From: an uncultured Oceanospirillaceae bacterium
Lineage (GTDB): Bacteria; Pseudomonadota; Gammaproteobacteria; Pseudomonadales; Balneatricaceae
Assembly: GCA_937138495.1 (NCBI GenBank)
Contig: CAKZPE010000066.1
Span: 1 to 64,000, forward strand
DNA: 64,000 nucleotides
Direction of reading: 5' to 3'
Below are positions 51,201 to 63,200 of this stretch, piece after piece. The notes beneath the pieces are model-generated. The model had not been told where the DNA came from. It searched no databases and saw only the letters and a list, made by a program, of their open reading frames with translations. Each line of letters opens with the position of its first letter. The stretch's first letter is position 1. The position numbers and the translations under genes were made by a program.

Positions 51201-54200
51201 GCCTGAATGCTCAGTCTCAGATCCGTCTGGGTGATCGCGCGGTTCCGGCTGAAAATATTGTCAGCCGTACAGAGTCAGAAATCAGCTTCCTGCTACCGGC
51301 ACTGGAAACACCGCCGGCCACTAACCAGTTGTTAGCGGTGCAGATTGCCAACGGAGCACTTAATACCACTGAACTGGCGGCTTTCACTTACATTACCGAC
51401 CCGGTTATTGAAGCTATTGGTAGCTACCTGCCGGTACAGGATCAGTTTGATCCTGCACAGCAGATCTTTGCCTTTAATACCCCTCAGTACGCTGCCATTA
51501 AGGGGCAGGGGCTGAGCCCGGCAACCCGGATACTGATTAACGGAAAACCAGCAACTGATGTCAGCCTGCGCAGCCCTGAGCTGGTGAGCTTCCGGATTCC
51601 GGATAATACGCTGGGTAAGCTGGATATAGGGGTTACGAACCTGATTTCGGCAGCTGATCAGGTGAATGATCAGCGTCTGCAAATCGAGCTGGATTCAGCA
51701 CGTCAGCTGACCGGTATACAACAGACTGTTCGACACAATAACATCCTGCTGACTCTGGATAGCACCGGAGGCTGGAGTATTTCCGCAACTCAGGATGGTC
51801 CGGTACCGAAGCGCTTGTCCAAGGGTAGCGAGAGTGCCCGTGTTACAGCAGCGGCACTGAATGATAATTATATGGTGCTGGTCACCCAGTCTCAGGGTTA
51901 TCAGATGGCTGTGTATGACATCTCTAACCTGTACGCGCCTGAAGAAGTGAATCGTTTCAGCAACCCGCAGCGTATCAGGATTGACCAGCTGCACCTTACT
52001 GAACAGCAGATCTTTGCCCGCAATAATGGCAACCTGTTGTCAGCACACGTACTCGGTTCGGAGATTGCCGTCTACCCGCTGGACGAAACCTATCTGGATA
52101 TACAGGCAGACAGTGAAGGCGTTTACCTGTTAAGTGATTATCAGTTGAAGTATCGCCATTACAGTAATCTGACTGCTGACGTGGCTGTCTATGATCACCT
52201 TGTGGCATCGGCTCAACAGCTGGTAATGGATGGTCAGCGTCTGATGATCCGTTCCGGCAGTGAACTGGAAATGATCAGCGCCTTTAACCTGCGTAATGGC
52301 GGTGAGCCGCTGATCGGTAAGTTACAGTTGCCACAAAAGGCGGCACGACTGAATGGTGAGTTGTTAGCGGTGTATAACAGCGCCAGTGGACAGTTGGAAG
52401 TGTATGACCTGAATCTGTCTGGTCAGGATATCCAGCCACATCATCTCAGTGCAGTGGCAACCACCGGTATGCCGGATCTGGAACGGGGCGCTTTCCGCGG
52501 TAATCTGCTGGAATGGCAGATCGGTGAGGAATATCACAACGCAGTGATGCCGTTCAACAACCTCTGGGCATTACAGCCTCAGAAGCTGGCGGCACAGCAG
52601 GATGATATCTGGTTCAGCACGGCAGGAAAGCCTGAAAACTGGCAAAACGTCGTGATCGAGGTAACGTCACAGTCAGATAATTCAGTCATCCCGGGCTTCA
52701 CTCAGCAACTGGGTGATCAGCAGCGCTTCAGCATTCTGGGGCAGAACTACACGCTGGATGAGGTGTATAGGCCACAACTGGCAAACAATCCGGTCGAATC
52801 TATCGATGGCGCCAGTGTACAGGTTGATCTGCCATGGCAAATGAGTACCGAAAAACTCTTTGGCCTGACACCGCTGCGGATCCTGAGCGTGTCTCCGTCC
52901 AGCACCATTACCGGGCGGCCGACCACCTTTACAGTATCCGGTCAGCTATTGCAGTTTGCGGAACAGATAACTCTGGCCGGCCAGCAGTTTGGCCCGACAG
53001 ACTTTACGGTGAATGAAGCCGGAACCCGTCTGACCCTGACAGCAACCCTGCCGGATGCCGGTCTGGAAGCCATTACTGCCAGCCAGCAACAGGCTGCGCA
53101 GCAGGCGCTGTTGCCTGCAGCAGTACTGGTAACCGAAGCCATCGCTGTCACTGACGTGACCACCGATAATGTTAAAGGTGGTAATAAAGCGCTGAGCGAC
53201 AGTGGCGGTAACCGGATTGAAATCTCCGGTAAGGGCCTGGAAGGTGACTTACGGGTGTATCTGATTCCACAGGGCGACGGTGTTGTGCCTTCATCGGCCA
53301 ATCAGCAGTCTTACATCCGTACACCGCAGGGCATTGCGATCAGTGCCAGCCCGCGCACCATTGTGGGTAAGCAGTATCAGGTAGTGATTATCCGTGAAGC
53401 AACCAGTGAAACGGTATTTGTCAGCACAGATCAGCTACTGATTTCTGTGGATGATACCCGGCCGCAACAAGCAGGCAGCATTGTTAATCCTGATTACATG
53501 ACAGCTCTGCAGATAGGTTTTGACGAAGCGGTCACTGCATCCGGTTTCACTGTGGTTAAACACTTTAAAGACTACAGTGGCAGCGACGATGAAGATGTAT
53601 CTGCCCGGTTTGAACTGGTGAATACGGCTGAGAACCGTCTGGCGCTGCGTCTGCGTGCCGGTGCCCAGCTGGATCACAATGCCGAATACACCTATACCCT
53701 GAGCGGTATACAGGATCTGGCCGGCAACCTGGCACTGGATAATCCGGTATCCGGCGGTGTGTATATCACCGGCTTCCTGGCAAGGGATACGCTGGCGCCA
53801 CGTAATCTGCGCTTACAGCGAGTCACTGATCAGGCACCGGTTAATCAGGCAATGTTGCTGACCCGTGGCCGGGAATATCAGTTTGAGGTTATTGCTGAAG
53901 ATAACTATGCCGGTACCGATAACCTGCGCTATGAACACCGGGTATCAACCGCATTTGAAGCACCGCAAACGGACTGGCTGGGTTTCCCTAACCGTAAAGT
54001 CACCAAACCGATGCTGGCTGATTATGAGTATTATCAGTTTAAGGTTCGGGTTACCGACAGTGCCGGTTACGCTCTTGAAGAAGATTTCCGTGCGTCTCTG
54101 CGTGATCCTGAGATTAATCTGCAGGCGTTCGTCACGAATCCGTCAGAACCGGAAGAATCGGTCCGTGCGGAACTGATGTTTGATCTGAGTGGCGATGTAG

Positions 54201-57200
54201 ACATGGTTTCTGCAGCGCGGATTCACGTTGCTGAAATTCAGAACGGCAAAGCCGTGGATGTTTCGGATAACTACGATACTCAGTCAGGACAGGTGACTGC
54301 ATCCTTCCTGAATCCGAAGATCAAAGATCTGCTGCCGCCAGGCTCTGCTGTGACCGAAGTGCAGATGCATACACAGCTTCAGGTAGAGTTTGGCTTTGGT
54401 TACAGCAAAGTCTTCGATCAGACCTATACCCTGCATCTGGACCGAACACCGCCGGAATTAAGCATTGTGTCACCGCAAAGTGGCGACTTTATCCCATTGG
54501 GTGAGCGGACCGACGTGCTGATTCAGTCTTTCGATAAGTATGGTATCGACCGGGTTGAAATCAGTATGAATGGCGGGGCATTTACCCCGTTAGCAGATCC
54601 GAATAAGTTCAGCTTCACGCCGACAGAAGCGGATCTTGCCGGTGTCACTCTGGTGGCCCGGGCGTATGATCCGAACGCAAACGTCAGTGCGGATGCGCAG
54701 GTCACGCTGTACCCGTACGACGCTGAAGCCGGTGCTCCGAAAGTTGACATTATCAGCCCTGAAAACGGTGCCAGCTTCCACGAAGGTGAAACCGTCCGCT
54801 TTGAAGTATTGCTGCGTAATGTAACCGATGCAGAACTGTTCCTGGATGTGGGCGGGGTTGAAGCACCAGCGGATACCGCTGTTCAGATCAGCCGCAGTGT
54901 TGACGGACCGGAACGGCAGTTTGTGACGGCAGTGATGCCTGAAGTTGAGCAGGATATTGTTGTACTTGCCCGGATTCAGAAAGCAACGCTGAAAGGCTAC
55001 AAGTTCCTGAATGCCATTGATGATAATGGCATTGAGCATGAAGCTGATGTGCAGCTACAGCCGGAAAACCGCATACTGACCGGTACCCGTCTGCAGCTGA
55101 AGGGGGCTGTTCCTGAAGGCATGGATGATTTCTCTGATGACTCTGTCATCGAAGTCTCCGATCCGGCAGACACCCTTAACCCGCTGAGTCTGCCAATGCT
55201 GACAGACCAGTCTCTGGAAGTGAACAGCCAGGGCAGCAGCCTGACAGTTGAGACCCATCTGAAGGACCGTTCACAGCATACCCGCAGTGATACCCGCAGC
55301 ATCACTAAACTGGCGTACCTGACAGATCAGCCAGCAAGCATTGTGCTGGACTCACTGGCCCAGGATGAAGAGATCACAACACTGCTACCGGTCAGCCAGG
55401 ATGGCGCCGACTGGGTGGCTGCGGTTAACCGGCGTGGCGGAGGATACCGGATTCTGAACGGTGACAGTGAACTGATCAGCGCACCGGCCGGAAAAGTAAC
55501 GGCTATGGTATTCAGCGGCAGTAAGCTGATTGCAGAAGTTAGCCGCAACGGCGGCTATGAGCTGCAGGTTGCCTCTCTGCTGGACGGACAATTTATTGCC
55601 GGCTTCAGCGGCGCAGTTCAGGGGCGTCTGGTAGGCGCCAGCGGTAATACGGTCTGGTTACGTCATGGTAATCAGTTCAACGTCGTACTGATCAGCGGTG
55701 ATCAACTGGTTGAATCAGCAGGCCGCACCCCGGCCGAAACCGTTCTGGCGACTCAGATAGACGGTCAGTCCCTGATGTTGCTGACCGAAGCAGGCTTATA
55801 CCGGTATCAGTTAAATGTGACTGACGTGCCACGGGTTGAGCAGACACTGTTTACTGACCTTCCTGACATGCAGGGCTTTAGCCTGGTGGCAGAGCAACTG
55901 ATGGTCTGGAACCGTAACAGCCTGTTCAGTTATGAACTTCAGGCTGATGGATCGCTGGTATTCCCGGCTGATAATCAGCGTCTGCTGGAAGGCCGTATTG
56001 AAGAAGCCGTCAGTGATGGCAAATTACTCTGGATCAGACTGCAAAAAACTGACCTGACCTATATCTGGCAGGCTTACGATCAGCTTGAACTGGTCGGTAA
56101 TCTGGCCGGTGATCAGCGTCTGTTCTTTGCACCGCAGGCGATGTACAGCCTGGCAGCAAACAATGCCGGAACAATTTCGGAACGCCAGATCCTCAGCGGT
56201 CAGCCGGTGACAATAACTGATGTTCAGGTCACCCCGCAGACTACCGGTGTCCTGCTGGATGTAACATTCAGCCAGCCGTTGTTCGGTACATCAGAGCTGT
56301 ATCTGCGTTCGGCCAGCGGCAGAATGCCACAGAACCGTCTGGCGGAGCAGCAGTTGTTTGTCCGCTGGGCGGATCTGAACAATGTGAATCCTGAAGTGGT
56401 TCTGCAGACCCATGCGGGTACCGTTAGCCAGTCTGTAACGCTGACCAATACCCAGAATGCCACCGTGGATACCTTAATTCCGGCAGACCAGTCTGTGATG
56501 GCTGCTGGTGCACGGGTACCGGTGATCAGCCGTCTGGCGGCTGCTGCCCGGGTAGAACAGCAAAGTATTGATCAGGCCGGTGCTGAAGCGCCGCTGATCA
56601 GCGACAGCCGTGGCATTGCTTTCCGCTGGTTACAACTGCCTGCAGAAGGCAATGCTGAATTCAGCCACCGGGTGAATAATGCTGAACAGTCCGTAAACAG
56701 CCTGCCGGTGGCAGATATCTCTGCGCCAGACAGCAGCCTGATCATTCTCGGCCCGCAGAACAACAGCAGTTATCAGGAAGGCGATGAACTCAGCGTATCT
56801 TTCAATACGGCGAATCAGGCCGGTGCTGAATTCAGATATGCCGAAGTCAGCTTGCTGGACTTCAACGGTCAGTTGGTCAGCCGGGTACTCAGTGCGCAGC
56901 AACAGGGTAGCCTGACCTTACGGTTGCCAACTCTGCAACAGCAGGACAACTATACCGTGCGGGTACGGGGATATTACGGAACCGATTACCGCTACGTGAG
57001 TGCGCAGACCGGTATCCGGGTGTTCCCGAAACTGCAGTTGCCGGCTCCGGTACTGAGCGGAATTGCAAACACTGCACTGGCCGGCAGTCAGGTAACTTAT
57101 GACCTGCAGGCAACAGATCTGCAGAGCTATCAGTCCCGCCTGACCGTTACCGATCAGAATGGCGAATTGCTGGCTTCCGATAGCCGCAGTGTCAGTCTGA

Positions 57201-60200
57201 CAGTGCCGCAAACAGCAACTGAATTGCTGGTTCAGGGAGCGGTCTTCGATGATTACGGTAATCGTCGGGAAATTGAGCGCCGGGTCATCGTCCGTGAACA
57301 GACGCTGCCGGTGCTGGATGCCAGTACGCAAAGCTTCGATCATATGCTCACCGACGGTGCCGATGTCTGGTTTACCGAGCAGCGTGATCTGCTGGATAAA
57401 GACGGCAATATTGTTGCCACTGCAGAAGAAAACATTACTGCACTGACCCGTCTGGAAAACCGTCTGCTGCTGGCACTGGCCAATAACCGGATGGTGATTC
57501 TGGATCCGGCGGAAGACTTCCAGGTAGTAAGTACCCACGAAACTTCCGGTGTGGTGACTTCAATTGCCCAGCAGTACGGTGAAATTCTTGCCGTGGCCGG
57601 TGGCCAACTCAGTCATTACCGTATTTCCGGTAACGTGATCAGTGACGGTGATAATCTCTCCGGCCTGAACCTTGATGCGGCACTGGACGTGTACAGTCTG
57701 AATGATGGCTATATGGTTGTTGCTGAAGATGCAGTGATGCAACTGGATAACCAGCATCAACTAATGTCTGACCGTCACTATGTGATTGAAGGCATTACTG
57801 CTTCAGTACTCAGCAATGGCTGGTTATATCTGTCCACCCAGGAAGGTGATCTGCAAGCGATCAGCCTGCAGGGCGATCAGTTGCAGCTCAGTGGTGCCGA
57901 TATTTATGCGGAACGTCTGCTGGTTGCAGAACGTCAGCTACTGGCGCTGTCCGGCAGCACCCAGCGTCTGCAGGTTATTGACATCACCCAGCCTCGCCGC
58001 CCTGAACTGCAGGGTAGCTATGCGCTGCCGGCGGCAGGTTCAGTGAACCGTGCACAGCGTTATCAGGGTAAGATCTGGCTGGGAGGCCTGAGCGGTTCAG
58101 TTATCCGTTATGAAACCCTCATCAGCGAACCCCGTTCGCTGTTCAGTGGCGGTGAAAATCAGGGCAGCGTAACCGATGTTGCTCTCAGTGACGGTCAGTT
58201 GGTGGCGGCTGCCAGTTTCTATGGCAGCCAGGTTGCCAGCCTGGGCGCCGATGGTTGGCAGCAGTTCAGCTATCCGCAGCAGCCATATACAGTCGGTACG
58301 CAAAAAGCGGTCATTGCTGATGGCGTTGCGTATCTCGCCCAGCATGACCGCCGTAAAGTGGTAGCCATAGCGGCTGATCAGATGCAGGCTGCGAATCCGC
58401 AGGAACAACAGATCTTTAGCGGGCTGATCGCGACGCATCTGCAGGCCTCAGCCAGCCGGATAATCGCCGCAGAAGGTAACCGGATCTATCTGGCTGATCG
58501 TCAGAATCCGGCTCTTCAGGATCAGCTTGAATTGCCTGCTGGTGAAGACATCATCAGTTTGGCAGTGCATGGCGAAACCCTGTTTGCCAGCACGTCAAAC
58601 CGCCGTCTGTACAAGATCCGTTCAGTACAGCTGCCGGTTGATCAGTTTGTCCTGAGTCAGACTGCGATCATTGATGGCGCAGCAGATGTGATTCAGCACC
58701 TGACGGTTTCCGGTGATTACCTGTTCTTTACTACCGGCGATGACCTGCACCGTCTGAATCTGAATGACTATACGGATCAGACACTGACACTGGATGCCGG
58801 TCAGCTGGTCAGCGCGCTTGAATATGCCGATGGCATCCTCTGGGTGGCTGAAAAAGGTCAGCAAAGCCGTATACAGGCGGTAGATGTTGCTGACTGGCAG
58901 CGGCTGCCGGTAGAAGTGCCGGCTGCCGGTCTGGTTCTGGATATGAGCTACGACCGTGGCATGCTGGCAATCGCAATGGGCAGCCGTGGCTATCAGTTAC
59001 TGGACGTAAACCTTGCACAGCGCAGCGGTAATGCGGCAGCGGTAATGCCTGAAGCCGATACCGTATTTGTACAGGGGCAGAGCCTGCCGCTGGCGCTGAC
59101 AGATACCGCCCGGGTGAACTCCGTCCGTTACTTCGTAAACGGTGAACTGGTAGCAGGCAGTGCTCAGTGGCCATTCAGCTCAGCCATTCAGGTACCTGCT
59201 AATCTGCGTAACGGCCAGCCGTTCAGCATCAGTACGGAAGTTGAAACACTGGCCGGTCAGGTGCTGCGTTCAGAATCGCTGGAAGTACTGCTGCAAGGTG
59301 AAGACCTGCCGGAAAACAGCCTGAAAGTTGTACTGGCTAAACCGGTTGCCGGTCAGAGCACCTATGTACCGAAGCCGCTGGAAATCCGTGCACTGGTTCA
59401 GGATAGCAGTCAGCCGATTTATCAGGTTGAGTACTATCAGGGCGACAGTCCGGCCGGACCGTTCAGCCTGATCGGTAAGCATTATGGCCCTGAGTTTGTC
59501 ATATTCAGAACCTATGATCTGGCAGACGATGGCAAGTACCTGAAAGTAGTTGCTGTGGATGTGTACGGTAACCGCAGTGAATCTGACGTGGTCCGGGTGA
59601 CACGTACCGCCGATGCTGACAAGCCGGTTATCGGGCCGTACAACCTGACAGGTGAGTTACTGTCAGCGAATGAAATCATTGCTGAGCACGACTTTACGCT
59701 GGGAATCAGTATCAGCGATGCCGAGAGTGGCATTGAATCTGCAATTCTGCGCCGTAACGGTGTGATTGTTGCCGCGCTGTTTGAAGAAGGACAGCTGAAC
59801 TTTACTGAAACCACGGCGCAGGAAGGCCAGGAACTGACCTATGCTATCGAGGTGAAAGATAAAGCCGGTAACCTGGCAACCCACAGTGAAACCTACGACA
59901 TCGTAGAAGATACCGCACCACAGGTGGAACGTTTTGCCTTAACCGGTAATGCCACCAGCATTATCGAAAGCAGCCGTTTTGGTATTGAATACACTGTCAC
60001 TGATACTGTTGCGGTAGAACGGATCGAGCTGATCTGGAATGGCTTTGTTCATAAGTATCCGGTGAACGGGTTGAAACAAATCAGCCAGACACAGCATCTG
60101 ACTGACTCCCGTGCTGTCCGGGTGGCCGGCAGTGTAAGTGAACTGCTGGTGATCCGTGTAACAGATGATATCGGCCAGGTAACAGAGCAGACCCTTGATC

Positions 60201-63200
60201 TGGATGTACTGCAGGATCAGGTACCGGAAGCATCCCGCTTACAGCTGGAATATCAGCCGACCAACTTCTATGGTCAGCCGGCTGTGATTAATATCCGTAA
60301 TATCAGCGCTGCTAACGATGGTGACGAAGCCGTTAACCTGAGCATTATTGAAGTTGCGCCGACAGCGGATAAACAGGTGGACACGCAGATCAGCTTCCTG
60401 TCAGATGATCACGCCCGTGTGACCCTGCGTCTGCCTGAAACCGATATCAGTGATGACACTTACCGCTTTAAGGTACGTATTGCAGACCATCTGGGTCAGG
60501 CAGATCTGGGGGCTGAACAAACTGTACTTCTGACCCGTCAGCCTAATGCCGTTGAGTACTACAAACTGCCGGAGCAGGCAGCCTTTAACCCACTGGTGAT
60601 GGCAGCAGGTGAGCAGGCCGTTTATCAGGTGAGAGTCGTAGACAGTGCTAACCGTCCGGTACCAAACCAGCGGATTAGCTGGACCCTGACAGGGGTAACA
60701 ACCAACACCGGTAATACTGTGGCACTGGCAACCACTGTCACCGACATCAACGGTGTGGCATCGCTGGACTTCAATACCGGACAAATGGCTGGCGTACACG
60801 ACCTGAAAGCCACGCTGGAAAGCTTCAGCAACATCACAGCTACGCGTCGTATCCGTATTGATGTTGGTGAAACCGCCGAAGTGCGTTTTGCGCATATCGC
60901 ACCGGTACAGGCCGGAGAACAGACCCTGCTGGTCATGAAGGCCTATGATGAAGGCGGTAACTTTGTCGCGGTGGACTCAACCACCAGCCTTAAAGTTACC
61001 TTGCCGTTTGCCGGTTTCCATTTTGGCTTTGCCAACAGTGCCGATATTACCCCGCTGGGGAACGGTGGTGAACAGGTACAGCTGCGTCTGAATCAGGGCA
61101 CACTCAGCCTGCCGGTAGCGGTGGCTCAGACAGTGGGAACCTATGAAGCGCAGCTGGAGGTCAGTGGCGGTAACGGTGTAATTACCACTTACTATCAGCA
61201 AGCAACGGATGATCAGCCTGCTCAGGTGAACACTGTTGCTCTGCAGGTCATTCCGAATGATCCGTTCCGGATCGGCTTCGCAACTCTGTCGCGTGATAAT
61301 CATGAATTCGGTGAAGAAGAGCGTCTGGAAGCCGGTGAAGCGGTAACTTTGTCAGCCACTTTGTATGACCGTTACCTGAATAAGATTGTGCGCTTTAATC
61401 CATACGGCGATAACGCCCGGGATGCCAATGTCCACCTGCAACTGGCAGTAGATGGTGGCGGTGAAATTGATTACGAAGGCAACATCGGCACTGTCTACCT
61501 CAATCAGGGGTACAGTGAAGTACGGGTATCCAGTCAGAACGTTGAAAAAGTAACTCTAACCGGGCAGCAAATCAGTGGTGATCCGGCGGTATCCGGCGTG
61601 GCAATACTTGGCAGCCATGAACTGGACTTCCTGAAGCGTCGTCCGGCGATTTATGACCTGGACATCGCAAAGGCACGCAACAGCCAGGTGACACCGTTGT
61701 TGCTGGAATATACCGAAGCAGTCGCCATTAACGATGAACTGTCTGCAGTGCCGGCAGCAATCACGGCTGAAGGTGTGGCAGTCAACGGTACCTTCACGCT
61801 GGATAATTTTGATGATACCGGCCGGGTAGTCTTTACGCCGGAGCAGGCGCTGGATCTGGGGCAGTGTTACAACCTGTCCAGCGAAGGCTCCAGCCTGTAC
61901 GGTGAAGCGGCTAACGACCCGGTACTGAATCAGCAGTTGTCGGCATGTATGCCGCAATACATGTTCCAGGTACCTGATTACCTCTATGTGCTGGAAGGAA
62001 CAACCTTTAACGGTGGCATTGATGTTGCGGCTGATGGTCATCTGCAGGCCTACCGTGTGGTTGTTAAACGTATTGTATCTGCAGACCCGGAGCAACTGAG
62101 CGATGAATTCAGCCAGAGTAATTTCAATCCGCAGTTCAGTCTGACATTGCCAATTTACCGTGATACCGGTGTGGTAGATGGCCAGCAGATCCTGCTGACA
62201 ATGGAACGTGACTTTGTACCGGTTTCTGCAAATCTGCTGTCAGGTAACCTGCTGGCCAATTTTGTCGCGATCAATTCCGGTATCAGTGCTAACCAGCTGG
62301 CCCTGCGGGTACTGCAGGTTGGTGGCGATTATGACAATGACGGATTGCTGAATGAACTGGAATTCAGTCTGGACGGGCTGGACCCGGCGAATCCGGATTC
62401 CGATGGCAATGGCATTAATGACGGCCAGGACGATCTGGATGGTGATGGTCTGAGTAATCTGGAAGAAGTCGCTGCCAATACCCAGCTGGACAATGCCGAC
62501 TCCGATAACGACGGCCTCAGCGATTACGACGAAGTACAGGTATACGGTTCTGATCCGAACCTGGCCGACAGTGATGCTGACGGTATTCCGGATCTTGTAG
62601 AAGCCATAACAGGCTCCGATCCGGTAGACGCTTTTGACCGCGATGTCGATCCGTTCTACATCACGTCTATCAGCGTGACACCGCAATCCCTGAACTATCT
62701 GATGGGACAGGGCAATGCTTCTGCTCAGCTGAAAGTCATGGCTAACTTCCGTTATGACAACCGGGATTATCTGGCAGACATCACCTCACTGGATCATCTG
62801 TTGCAGTACGTCAGCAGTAATGAAACGCTGGTGCAGGTGAACAGCACTGGTGCGGTGACCTATCTGGCAGCAGGTGATGCTCAAATCATCGTACAGTACT
62901 TTGAGAATACCAGCTTTAATCAGCAGGTTAGCGTCAGTATCGAAGCGCCGGCGGTCGGTGGTATCGAACTGCCGGAAATGGTTATCGTACCGGCACAACC
63001 GGCACAGGGGCTGTATAAAGGCGCGGATTATGGTCAGTTGGTCTTCGATATTAAGACCAACCTTGCAGATAACGTGCTCAGTAATCATCAGTTCCGTCTG
63101 GGAACTGAAACGTTACCATATCTGCAAAGCGGAGATGTTCAGCCGGAATGTACTGCTGATGTGAAATCCGCCTGTGCTTATGTGCAGAAAGAAACTGATG

